Shown here: piece after piece, positions 43,766 through 51,851 of the stretch
Numbering within the stretch: the stretch's first letter is position 1
Layout of the letters: each line of letters starts with the position of its first letter
Origin: Eubacteriales bacterium
GTDB taxonomy: Bacteria > Bacillota > Clostridia > Saccharofermentanales > DTU023
Direction: 5' to 3'
DNA: 64,000 nt
Assembly: GCA_030532065.1 (NCBI GenBank)
Contig: JAUNLW010000001.1
Location: forward strand, 62,001-126,000
The notes under the pieces: model-generated
What the model was told of the DNA's origin: nothing
The model's database searches: none
Seen by the model: only the letters and a program-made list of their open reading frames with translations
Made by a program: the position numbers and the translations under genes

Positions 43766-44641
43766 ATGTCAGATCAAATTTTACGTTTAACCGTGGCCCA
43801 AGGTACGGCTGTTGCTTATATAGCTCAGGCGCGTGAAACAGTAGAAAAAGCGCGCGCATTGCACGCTACTTCTCCTGTTGTCAGTGCCGCTTTAGGTCGG
43901 CTGCTGATTGCCAGCAGCATGATGGGCCAAATGCTGGATGATGAGAAAGATAAAATAAGTGTGATAATCAAGGGTGAGGGACCCGTGGGCACTATCCTCG
44001 CGACCTCTAATCGCCGTGGCCAGGTTAAGGGTTTTGCCCTGCGCCCACAGATAGAAGTGCCCAATAAACCTAATGGCAAGCTGGATGTAGGTGGCCTGAT
44101 TGGACCGGGCAGCCTGACCGTACTTAAAGACGTGGGGGGCGATGTGCCTTTCTCCGGTACAGTTGAGCTATTTAGCTCTGAAATCGCGGAAGATCTGGCC
44201 TATTATTATGCCCAGTCTGAGCAAACACCCACGGCCATGGCCTTAGGTGTACATGTTTCAGCTGACTATACTATCGGTGCTGCTGGCGGCTTCATGATCC
44301 AAATATTGCCCGACGCAGATGAGGCGGTAATAGAGCAACTTGAGAAAAATATCCGCGAGCTGGGCGCTGTTTCTGATTTTTACCTGCAAGGTGGTAGCCC
44401 CGAAGAACTGGCGGAACGCTTGTTCGGAAACTTGGGCTATGAGATCCATGAGCGTTGCCCGCTGGAATTCCATTGTTCCTGCAGTAAAGAAAAACTAACC
44501 TCAGTCTTGATTTCTCTGGGACGACAGGAGTTAGAGAGCATGCTCCACGAGGATAAAGGCGCCGACGTACGCTGCGAATTTTGCAATAGCTCTTACCATT
44601 TTTCGGAAGAAGATCTGAAGACTATTCTCGCTAAGATGTAG
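43766..44641 (+). CDS. hslO: Redox-regulated chaperone Hsp33
   Basis: The 291-residue protein has the Hsp33 fold and the C-terminal zinc switch CSC (in FHCSCSKEK, about residue 235) and CEFC (about residue 270). In Hsp33 these four cysteines bind zinc when reduced; oxidation releases zinc and turns on chaperone activity. N-terminal motifs such as KDVGGDVPFSGTVEL and GGFMIQILPDA are typical. It may protect an anaerobe during oxygen exposure, alongside MsrAB. Its last 11 bases overlap the end of the convergent gene. Confidence 0.96.
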   Translation: MSDQILRLTVAQGTAVAYIAQARETVEKARALHATSPVVSAALGRLLIASSMMGQMLDDEKDKISVIIKGEGPVGTILATSNRRGQVKGFALRPQIEVPNKPNGKLDVGGLIGPGSLTVLKDVGGDVPFSGTVELFSSEIAEDLAYYYAQSEQTPTAMALGVHVSADYTIGAAGGFMIQILPDADEAVIEQLEKNIRELGAVSDFYLQGGSPEELAERLFGNLGYEIHERCPLEFHCSCSKEKLTSVLISLGRQELESMLHEDKGADVRCEFCNSSYHFSEEDLKTILAKM

Positions 44642-45926
44642 TCCGATGGTTTTTGCGCGTCTGCCAGGCCTCACAGATGGGGTAGAGGAAAGCAGCGACC
44701 AGGCCAGTAGCAAAACCGTTGTTATACAGATTCATGCCTGCCTGAGGGCCTAACACATTGACTACGGTGCAGGCGTGAATAAAACCTGCCAGAACCCCGA
44801 CTAGTGGACCGAACTCGCCGGTTATCGGAGCCAGGGCCGTACCTAACATAGCCGCGGTCAAGGCTCCGGTGGTGTCTGCGCGGCCAGGACCCAATAGATT
44901 GGCAATACTTACGCCTAAGAGAATAGGTATAGTGTTGAGCGGGTGTTTACCCATGGCGGCGAAGCCTATGTAGGCGAACCAGGCTGCTAGAACCGGTCCA
45001 TTGATCGGACCGCTTGAGATCTTTATATAGGCAAAGCCAATAATGCCAACCAGCGCCATATTGGTAAGGCTGGTGACCAGACCAAAATCATCGCTGTAAC
45101 GGCCGCCTTTTCCCGGATGACGTATCAGGTCCGCGTAATTTGCAAAGCCGCGATTATGTGTCAGGCTGAAAACTAGCAAAACTATATTAAAGAATAGTAT
45201 AAAATAGCCTAGCGTATCAGCGTTGCTCTGATTGCTGGCCGGGTTAGTTTCTAAAGATAGTCCCATGAAGCGGCCCAGACCAACAAAAATCAACGCGACT
45301 AAGCCATCAGCAAAACCGGAATTGTAAAGTGTATATCCCTGATGGAAAAGTGCCGTATGTCCGGCTACCCGCACAGCCAGCATACCTAAAAGCAGGCCTA
45401 ACAAAATGGCGAGAATATAACGCGGAGCTGGAGCAAGTTTGATTCCTGGTGAGAAGGCAACATAGGAAACGAAAGGCGCCAGAGCTGCGGCCAGGAGAGC
45501 TTTAAAGCAAGTAGAAGCGGCAGACTGGCCGTTTAGCTTGCCCTGCAGAAATCCACCACAAATAATCGGCAAGCTATTGAGTACACTGATGCCGAAAAAA
45601 GAGAAGCCGGTGGTGATCAAGAGAGCGGCGTACATATCATCTTGGAGCTTATTTCCACTCAGGCCAATACACACCAGACATAAGATAAAGACCAGTAGCG
45701 AATTGAGGGTAGCGGAAGCCAGTCCACCCAATATGACGGAATCGGTAGTCAAGGCACAGGTGCTGGTCATGATCTTTACCAGACCCTGGCCAAGGCTAAG
45801 TTCTTGATCTAGTAGCAGGCTCAGAATCAGGAGTCCCAGACCAAAGATAACTACAATGGACCAGGACATGCGTTGGTCACGATCTTTGGTCGCAACTGGG
45901 GGTTGCCTCGTTACTTTTGCGGTCAT
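44631..45926 (-). CDS. DUF1576-family membrane protein
   Basis: The 431-residue protein has about ten to twelve hydrophobic helices and no large soluble domain. The overall pattern, with GGFLQGKLNGQSAASTCFKA, YTLYNSGFADGLVA and AAMLGTALAPITGEFGPLVG (each given in part), fits the DUF1576 family of clostridial membrane proteins. The two repeats of a YNxGFA(D/T)GLVA segment, around residues 205 and 410, suggest an internal duplication as in many transporters. Function is not known. It is divergent from the ornithine operon, so a link to amino acid transport is possible but unproven. The ATG 45926 is preceded by GGGAGC. Confidence 0.75.
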   Translation of the reverse strand: MTAKVTRQPPVATKDRDQRMSWSIVVIFGLGLLILSLLLDQELSLGQGLVKIMTSTCALTTDSVILGGLASATLNSLLVFILCLVCIGLSGNKLQDDMYAALLITTGFSFFGISVLNSLPIICGGFLQGKLNGQSAASTCFKALLAAALAPFVSYVAFSPGIKLAPAPRYILAILLGLLLGMLAVRVAGHTALFHQGYTLYNSGFADGLVALIFVGLGRFMGLSLETNPASNQSNADTLGYFILFFNIVLLVFSLTHNRGFANYADLIRHPGKGGRYSDDFGLVTSLTNMALVGIIGFAYIKISSGPINGPVLAAWFAYIGFAAMGKHPLNTIPILLGVSIANLLGPGRADTTGALTAAMLGTALAPITGEFGPLVGVLAGFIHACTVVNVLGPQAGMNLYNNGFATGLVAAFLYPICEAWQTRKNHRTTS

Positions 45927-46092
45927 GACTAATTGCTCCCTTCACGCGTTGGCTTAATTTTACTGTAGATTTTTCCTGGCGGTCAATGAAAACGCTTCTG
46001 ACAAAAAGCTCAAATTTTACCGGATCAGGACAGCGTTAAAAGTCTTAATGACGAAAAAATAAAAGCTTAGCAGGTGAAAAGACTAAAAAAAT

Positions 46093-46119
46093 TTGCTAGA
46101 CTTGCATTAAGTATATACA
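46093..46119 (+). promoter_or_regulatory. Possible promoter of the ornithine operon
   Basis: TTGCTA (46093-46098) and TATACA (46114-46119) are separated by only 15 bases. The surrounding sequence is A/T-rich and it is the best candidate between the divergent genes. The spacing makes it uncertain. Confidence 0.4.
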
Positions 46120-46138
46120 ACTTGCCTAGTGCATGCTT

Positions 46139-46168
46139 CTCGGCCAGCTAATTTTTCGACTGGCCGGG
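46139..46168 (+). promoter_or_regulatory. Inverted repeat in the ornithine operon leader
   Basis: CTCGGCCAG (46139-46147) pairs with CTGGCCGGG (46160-46168), nine pairs with one G-U, around a 12-base loop. No T-run follows. It sits between the promoter candidate and the ribosome site, so it could be an operator or an mRNA leader hairpin. Confidence 0.45.
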
Positions 46169-46216
46169 TGAGTTGTGTTGCTTTAGCAAAAAAGTATTGT
46201 GTATTGGGAGGTGCGA

Positions 46217-47578
46217 ATGCGCAAGATACGTGTAGTGATCTGGGGATTCGGTGCCATGGGAAGTGGTATTGCTCGGATGATTCTCGAAAAAGAAGGCTTG
46301 GAAATAACCGGCGTAGTAGATGGCTGGGATGCCATTATTGGCCAAGATATCTATGAACGCCTGGGGGTTGAGCGGGGAGATCGCCCGTCTGTAAAAATCA
46401 CGAAAAATCCGGAAGATGTTATTAGCCGTGACAAGTGCGATATTGTACTTATGGCGACGGACTCTTTTACGGCCAAAGCTTACCCCAAAATCTGCTTCTG
46501 CCTGGAGCAGGGAGTAAACGTGATCTCTACTGCCGAAGAAATGTCCTGGCCTTGGGCTTCCGAGCCGGAACTTTCTGCGGAAATGGATCGTCTGGCGCGC
46601 CAGAATCAGGTCACAGTTATTGGAACTGGTGTCAATCCTGGTTTTATCCTGGATCTTTTAGTAGTAGTACTGACCGGAGCTTGCGAGCAGGTAGAGTCTA
46701 TTGAGGCTGCCCGTATCAACGACCTCTCACCCTTTGGCCGTGCTGTTATGGAAGAGCAGGGTGTAGGCTTGACCGTGGATGAGTTCAACGAACTTAACCA
46801 AAAAGGCCAACTGGCCGGCCATGTCGGATTTAAAGAATCTGTTGCCATTATCGCGGCCGGACTGGGCTGGGATGTGGCTGAATTCAAAGAAATAAAAGAG
46901 CCAATCGTTTCCTCAGTCGAACGCAAGGCAGATCATTTCCATGTTTTGCCTGGTAACGTTGCCGGTGTGCGTCAACAATGCTTTGCTTACGATAAAGAGG
47001 GACGTCAGATTATTCATCTGGACCACCCGCAGCAAGTCTATCCAGAACTGGAAGGTACCGAAACTGGCGACTATATTACCATTCATACGGGTGAATATGA
47101 TATGAATCTGCGTATCAAGCCAGAAACTCCGGGTGGCATTGGCACTATCGCGATGGTAGCTAATATGATTCCGCTTATTATAAACGCTAAACCAGGCCTC
47201 TTAAGCCTATTAGACCTGCCCCTGCCCCGTGCCATGGAAGGCGATGTTCGCCTCAAATTAACCCAGAATCAGGAAGCGCGTCACCTGTATAAGGCCGGTG
47301 ATACGGTAGTGGTGGAGCAGATCTCTCTACCGGCAGGCCAAAGATCAGGCAAACTGCCTGCTGACACAGCGCAGACCGATTTGATCCTCTGGCTCAAAGG
47401 TGAGCTCTTAGCCGACGCCTATACGGGAGACGAAGTGAAGATTCGCACCATTATTGGCCGCGAAGTTACAGGCCGGCTTACCAACCGACCGGTCTCTTAC
47501 CAGCATGATTTTGGACGTATGCAGCCTCTATTACAAGAGGTTGGACAACAAGTCAAACGCGCGCTGTGGGAGGATTAA
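46217..47578 (+). CDS. Fusion of 2,4-diaminopentanoate dehydrogenase (Ord) and AKP thiolase alpha subunit (OrtA)
   Basis: The start ATG 46217 follows GGGAGGTG. Residues 1-350 are Ord: a Rossmann motif VVIWGFGAMGSGIA at the start, the VISTAEEMSWPW segment near 105 and the GTGVNPGFILDLL region. Ord oxidises 2,4-diaminopentanoate to 2-amino-4-ketopentanoate with loss of ammonia. Residues 355-453 match OrtA, normally a separate subunit of about 100 residues: YKAGDTVVVEQI, LWLKGELL, a GDEVKIRTIIGREVTG strand pair and YQHDFG. OrtA with OrtB cleaves the product of Ord, so the fusion joins successive steps. ortB begins two bases after the stop. I saw no frameshift or linker defect. Confidence 0.87.
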   Translation: MRKIRVVIWGFGAMGSGIARMILEKEGLEITGVVDGWDAIIGQDIYERLGVERGDRPSVKITKNPEDVISRDKCDIVLMATDSFTAKAYPKICFCLEQGVNVISTAEEMSWPWASEPELSAEMDRLARQNQVTVIGTGVNPGFILDLLVVVLTGACEQVESIEAARINDLSPFGRAVMEEQGVGLTVDEFNELNQKGQLAGHVGFKESVAIIAAGLGWDVAEFKEIKEPIVSSVERKADHFHVLPGNVAGVRQQCFAYDKEGRQIIHLDHPQQVYPELEGTETGDYITIHTGEYDMNLRIKPETPGGIGTIAMVANMIPLIINAKPGLLSLLDLPLPRAMEGDVRLKLTQNQEARHLYKAGDTVVVEQISLPAGQRSGKLPADTAQTDLILWLKGELLADAYTGDEVKIRTIIGREVTGRLTNRPVSYQHDFGRMQPLLQEVGQQVKRALWED

Positions 47579-47580
47579 GC

Positions 47581-48987
47581 ATGAGAGATTTATCATATAA
47601 AGCAGTAATGGCCCGCCAAACTGAGATCATGCGTCAAGCCGTAGGCTTGGACTACTCGCAATTTGAACGCCCTGACTCCAGTTTTGACTACGAAGCTCTG
47701 ATGGCTGCGGTGCCCTATAGTCTGGAGGAAGTGAGAAAGATCCAGGAGAGCCTGCACGTAGGTCATACACCCTTTGTTTATCTGGACAATCTAACGGCTT
47801 TAGCCCGCAAGTTCGCTCCTGAAGGTCAGGGTGCCAAAATTTACTTAAAAGACGAAGCTTCCAACCCCTCAGGTTCTTATAAAGCCCGTCGTGCTTCTTT
47901 ATCCGTTTATGAGGCTAAACGCCTGGGCTACAAGGGCGTTATCGCGGCAACTTCCGGCAACTACGGAGCTGCTGTTGCCTCAATGGCGGCCAAGCTGGGC
48001 CTCAAATGTATCGTGGTGCAGGAGTGCTATGACTCACGCGGTATCGGCCAACCTGAGATCCTAGAGAAACAACGTAAATGTGAGGCTTTAGGAGCAGAAG
48101 TCGTACAGCTTAACGTCGGTCCTGAGCTTTTCTATGAGACCCTTAAACTGCTGGAAGAAACCGGCTTCTATGACGCCTCGCTCTATACGCCAACCGCAAT
48201 CGCGGGCGTAGAAACTTTGGGTTATGAGCTGGTCGAGGATTGCCGCGGAGTTTTGGGAAAAGACCCGGACTATGTCATCGCCACTAATGCCGGTGGCGGT
48301 AATCTTACCGGCACGGCACGCGGCGTAAAGAAAGCTGGCGCTGATAATACCAAGATCTACGCGGCATCAGTCGATCTTTCCGGCCTGCATATGGCCTCTG
48401 ACCATGATTTCAACCGCAAGTCATTTACTACCGGTCATACCGGCTTCGGTATTCCCTTTACTGTCCAACCGGACCGCTCAGACGTGCCACGCAATGCCGC
48501 TAGACCATTGCGCTATTTGGATCGCTACCTGCTATTAAAGCAGGGTGAAGTCTTCTATATCACAGAAGCCCTGGCATCTCTGGAAGGTATGGAGCGTGGA
48601 CCGGCCGGTAATACTTCGCTGGCTGCCGCTTTTGCTTTGGCGCCGACTTTGCCGGAGGATAAGGTCATAGTGGTACAAGAGACCGAGTATACCGGTGCGG
48701 GAAAACACCCCATGCCGCAGCTCAGTTTCGCGCAAGATCAAGGCATCGAGATCTTCTTTGGTGATCCAGAAGAGGAAGTCCCGGGTAAGAACATCATTCT
48801 GCCTGAGCATCCTTCCAAAATCGGCCTGCGTGACTATGACTTAGCTGATTTGCGACGCTCGGCGTTACGCCGCATGATCGCCAAGATGCCAGAAATCGGG
48901 CCCGAGCAAAAAACCTACCTCCGCGCGGAACTCAACTGCGATGAAAGTTTCCTGGAAGAGGAACTGCGCGCGCAGGGAAGAGCCTAA
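47581..48987 (+). CDS. ortB: 2-amino-4-ketopentanoate thiolase, beta subunit
   Basis: OrtB is the PLP-binding subunit that, with OrtA, cleaves 2-amino-4-ketopentanoate with CoA to acetyl-CoA and alanine. The 468-residue protein has a fold type II PLP pattern: YLKDEASNPSGSYKARRA with the PLP Lys after SGSY (about residue 104), ATSGNYGAAVASMAAKLG for the phosphate of the substrate, and TNAGGGNLTG, the glycine loop holding the cofactor phosphate. The start ATG 47581 is two bases after the previous stop; an in-frame TTG at 47566 lies inside that gene. Confidence 0.92.
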   Translation: MRDLSYKAVMARQTEIMRQAVGLDYSQFERPDSSFDYEALMAAVPYSLEEVRKIQESLHVGHTPFVYLDNLTALARKFAPEGQGAKIYLKDEASNPSGSYKARRASLSVYEAKRLGYKGVIAATSGNYGAAVASMAAKLGLKCIVVQECYDSRGIGQPEILEKQRKCEALGAEVVQLNVGPELFYETLKLLEETGFYDASLYTPTAIAGVETLGYELVEDCRGVLGKDPDYVIATNAGGGNLTGTARGVKKAGADNTKIYAASVDLSGLHMASDHDFNRKSFTTGHTGFGIPFTVQPDRSDVPRNAARPLRYLDRYLLLKQGEVFYITEALASLEGMERGPAGNTSLAAAFALAPTLPEDKVIVVQETEYTGAGKHPMPQLSFAQDQGIEIFFGDPEEEVPGKNIILPEHPSKIGLRDYDLADLRRSALRRMIAKMPEIGPEQKTYLRAELNCDESFLEEELRAQGRA

Positions 48988-49066
48988 ATATTCATAAGTA
49001 AGAGGGGACTTGTGCCAGCGAAGCCGGGCCCCCTTTGTTAAATTTGTTTGTATAAGGGAGAAAGAT

Positions 49067-49420
49067 ATGGCAAGACCGGATGATTTTGCAACACGAAGAC
49101 AACACCTGGCTAATCTCTCAGATGAAGAACTCTATGAGCGCTTCTGGGAATTGGCTGATAAGATCGTAGAACCAATGCTGGATGCTGGTAAAGTTTATAC
49201 GACTCCAGCTATTGAGCGCTCAGTGCTACTGCGTATGGGCTTTTCCAGCGTAGAAGCTAAGCCAATCGTGGATGGACTCCTGGAAAGAGAGCTCCTGGGA
49301 CATGGCGCTGGCAACTGCGTCTACCTTTTGGCCAGGAAACTGGACCTGCCGATCCGTGAGGCTGGCCTCAGCCTGATACAAGGCAAAAACTGGGATTTAG
49401 TACCCGGCCTGTTCGCGTAA
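49067..49420 (+). CDS. oraS: D-ornithine 4,5-aminomutase small subunit
   Basis: The 117-residue protein matches OraS: MARPDDFATRRQHLANLSDEEL at the start (given in part), FWELADKIVEPML, SIERSVLLRMGFSS-like AIERSVLLRMGFSSVEAK, and GHGAGNCVYLLAR. OraS pairs with OraE to shift the terminal amino group of D-ornithine using adenosylcobalamin and PLP. The start at 49067 follows GGGAG; an earlier in-frame start at 49010 has no ribosome site. oraE follows after 10 bases. Confidence 0.93.
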   Translation: MARPDDFATRRQHLANLSDEELYERFWELADKIVEPMLDAGKVYTTPAIERSVLLRMGFSSVEAKPIVDGLLERELLGHGAGNCVYLLARKLDLPIREAGLSLIQGKNWDLVPGLFA

Positions 49421-49430
49421 GGAGCTAAGT

Positions 49431-51683
49431 ATGTCTGATAAGAAAAAGTTCAACAATAATGCCCAATTACCCAGCCTTGAACCCAATGAGCGCTTAGATG
49501 TGCGTGAGATCCTGGATGGCCTGGAAAACTACCATCCCGCAAAGCACCCCTGGCACTGGCGTGAAGGTCGTAATCAAGAACGTAAGATCGGTGATTTCAC
49601 TTACTATGAGACCTCAGAACCGCTCAAAAATTCCGTACCCCTGCCAGGCAGCCGCGGATTTGGCTATATCGATCCCCAACCTGACTGCGTGATTACGACT
49701 GAAATAGCCTCGGGCAGATTTGAAGACGATATCCGTCGTATGCGTATGGCAGCCTGGAACGGCGCAGATCACCTTATGGTTATTCGTACCGCAGGCCAGT
49801 CACACATTGACGCTCTACTGGAAGGTACTACCCAGGGTATCGGCGGTATCCCGGTTACCCGTAAGCAGTGCCGTGCTACGCGCCGCGCTTTAGACCTTAT
49901 TGAAGAAGAAGTAGGTCGTCCTTTAAATTACCACTCCTATGTCTCCGGTGTTGCCGGCCCTGATATAGCGGTAATGTTCCACGAAGAAGGTGTTTCCGGT
50001 GTCCACCAAGATCCACAGTATAACGTCTTATACCGCAACATCAACGGCTTGCGTTCTTTTGTTGACGCCTGTGAATCTAAGGCCATTATTGCCGACGGTG
50101 GCATGCTACAGATCGACGGTGCTCACAATGCCAACGCCACGGCCATGGAAGCCTGGAAAGTTATGCCGGAGCTGATGGTACAACACGCTATCAACACCGC
50201 TTTCTCCAGAGGTTGTGGTATTAAGGCAGAGAATATTGCCCTGTCTACGGTGCCTCCAACTGCGCCACCTGCGCCCTGCATGAGGCTCGACCTGCCTTAC
50301 GCCGTAGCCTTACGCGACCTTTTCCGCGACTACAAGATGCGGGCACAGCAAAATACCAAATATATGGAATCCGAGACGCGTGAAGCGACAGTAACCCATA
50401 CGCTGAACATGATGATCTCACGCCTGACTTCCGCGGACATCCAGTCCACAATTACGCCAGATGAAGGCCGCAACGTTCCCTGGCACTACTACAACATCAA
50501 CGCCGTCAATACGGCGCGTCAGGCTCTGGACGGCATGGATGGCTTACGTCAAATGGTCAGGATCGACCGTGATGGACCTCTGGGTGAAGCTGTGCGTGAG
50601 CTGAAAGAAAGAGCTGTGCTCTTCATGGAAGAAATCCTGGAAGTTGGTGGCTATTTTGAAGCTGTAGAAAAAGGATTCTTTATTGACAATGGCTTGTATC
50701 CTGAGCGTAAAGGCGATGGCCTGGTCAGAGAGAAAAATGGTGGTATTGGCTCCGGAACTGTGGTTAAGCGTGAACCGGACTATTTCGCCCCTGTTTCTGT
50801 CCACTATGGTGACAACCATCTGCCTGAAGGCATCAAGAATCCCTCTGATGCCATCGGTGGCGATACCTTTGAAAAACCTGAGAAAATCATTTTCATCGAT
50901 GAGTTAGATCCGGAAGATAACGTCAACACGCGTATCAAAGAAAAACAAAATTACTTTGATCATCCGAATCTGGTGAGGCCGGAAGTAGAGTGGCTGGCAG
51001 ACGGCGTGATTGTAATCACGCTCATGCTGCCCTGCAATCGCAGACGGGCTGAGTTTGCCGCTATCGAGATCGGTAAACGGTTGGGACTTAACGAACCCAC
51101 TGTAATCCATAGCCAGGTCATGCACCCCTCAGAAGGTACGTTGATTGAGTTAAAAGGTAGTATCGACTTTGATATTGACCTGGATAAGCTCGATATACCC
51201 GAGGAGATTCCCGTACTATCAGAAAAAGAGATCCGCGATTTCGTACACCAGCGTCCTGTTACTGTAGTTGCGGCTACTGTGGGTGAAGACGAGCACTCTG
51301 TAGGACTTAAGGAAATCCTGGATATCAAGCACGGCGGTATTGAAGGCTTTGGCATTACCTATCACTACCTGGGAACTTCAGTTCCTGTAGATCAGTTGGT
51401 TGACGCAGCCATTGAAACCAACGCGGACGCAATTCTGCAGTCTACGATCATCTCGCATGACGATGTCCATATCAAGAATATGGAAAAACTGGACCAGATC
51501 TGCCGTGAGCGCGGTGTGCGTGACAAGCTGATCTTAGTCTGTGGCGGCACGCAGGTGACCAATGAGATCGCGGTAAAAGCAGGAGCTGATGTGGGTTTCG
51601 GACGTGGCTCACACGGAATTGATGTAGCCTCTTTCATAGTTAAGACCTTGCAAGCTCGTGAGGGCAAGGAGGAAAAACACTAA
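49431..51683 (+). CDS. oraE: D-ornithine 4,5-aminomutase large subunit
   Basis: This is the catalytic subunit (750 residues, the usual length). The C-terminal B12 domain has DEHSVG (about 620-625), with His622 as the likely cobalt ligand, and IKHGG with Lys633, which by spacing matches the PLP lysine of the Clostridium sticklandii enzyme. CGGTQVTNEI and GRGSHG complete the B12 site. The TIM-barrel part contains YHSYVSG-like NYHSYVSGVAGPDIAVMF. The enzyme turns D-ornithine into 2,4-diaminopentanoate. Such radical mutases inactivate themselves, which fits the accessory ATPase gene downstream. Confidence 0.96.
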   Translation: MSDKKKFNNNAQLPSLEPNERLDVREILDGLENYHPAKHPWHWREGRNQERKIGDFTYYETSEPLKNSVPLPGSRGFGYIDPQPDCVITTEIASGRFEDDIRRMRMAAWNGADHLMVIRTAGQSHIDALLEGTTQGIGGIPVTRKQCRATRRALDLIEEEVGRPLNYHSYVSGVAGPDIAVMFHEEGVSGVHQDPQYNVLYRNINGLRSFVDACESKAIIADGGMLQIDGAHNANATAMEAWKVMPELMVQHAINTAFSRGCGIKAENIALSTVPPTAPPAPCMRLDLPYAVALRDLFRDYKMRAQQNTKYMESETREATVTHTLNMMISRLTSADIQSTITPDEGRNVPWHYYNINAVNTARQALDGMDGLRQMVRIDRDGPLGEAVRELKERAVLFMEEILEVGGYFEAVEKGFFIDNGLYPERKGDGLVREKNGGIGSGTVVKREPDYFAPVSVHYGDNHLPEGIKNPSDAIGGDTFEKPEKIIFIDELDPEDNVNTRIKEKQNYFDHPNLVRPEVEWLADGVIVITLMLPCNRRRAEFAAIEIGKRLGLNEPTVIHSQVMHPSEGTLIELKGSIDFDIDLDKLDIPEEIPVLSEKEIRDFVHQRPVTVVAATVGEDEHSVGLKEILDIKHGGIEGFGITYHYLGTSVPVDQLVDAAIETNADAILQSTIISHDDVHIKNMEKLDQICRERGVRDKLILVCGGTQVTNEIAVKAGADVGFGRGSHGIDVASFIVKTLQAREGKEEKH

Positions 51684-51718
51684 TTTTTGCCTGAGGTGAA
51701 TTTAGTAATTTAGCCTGT

Positions 51719-51794
51719 AAAAGCCCTTCCTGGCGAGAAGGCCAAGCGTCAAGCTTAACTGACGTTTAGCATAAGATCCGGGAGGGCTTTTTTG
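51719..51794 (+). terminator. Branched terminator between oraE and the accessory gene
   Basis: AAGCCCTTCC (51721-51730) pairs with GGGAGGGCTT (51780-51789), followed by TTTTTTG. Inside it CGTCA/TGACG (51747-51751 with 51760-51764) forms a second hairpin, and GGCGAGAAGGCC makes a third small one. The long inner part makes this more than a simple terminator. It is partial or regulated if the genes downstream depend on the same promoter. Confidence 0.75.
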
Positions 51795-51851
51795 CAGGTA
51801 GTTATAGTAGAATGACTTTAGTCATTGAGTAAGCGGAGGAATATTCAAGCT

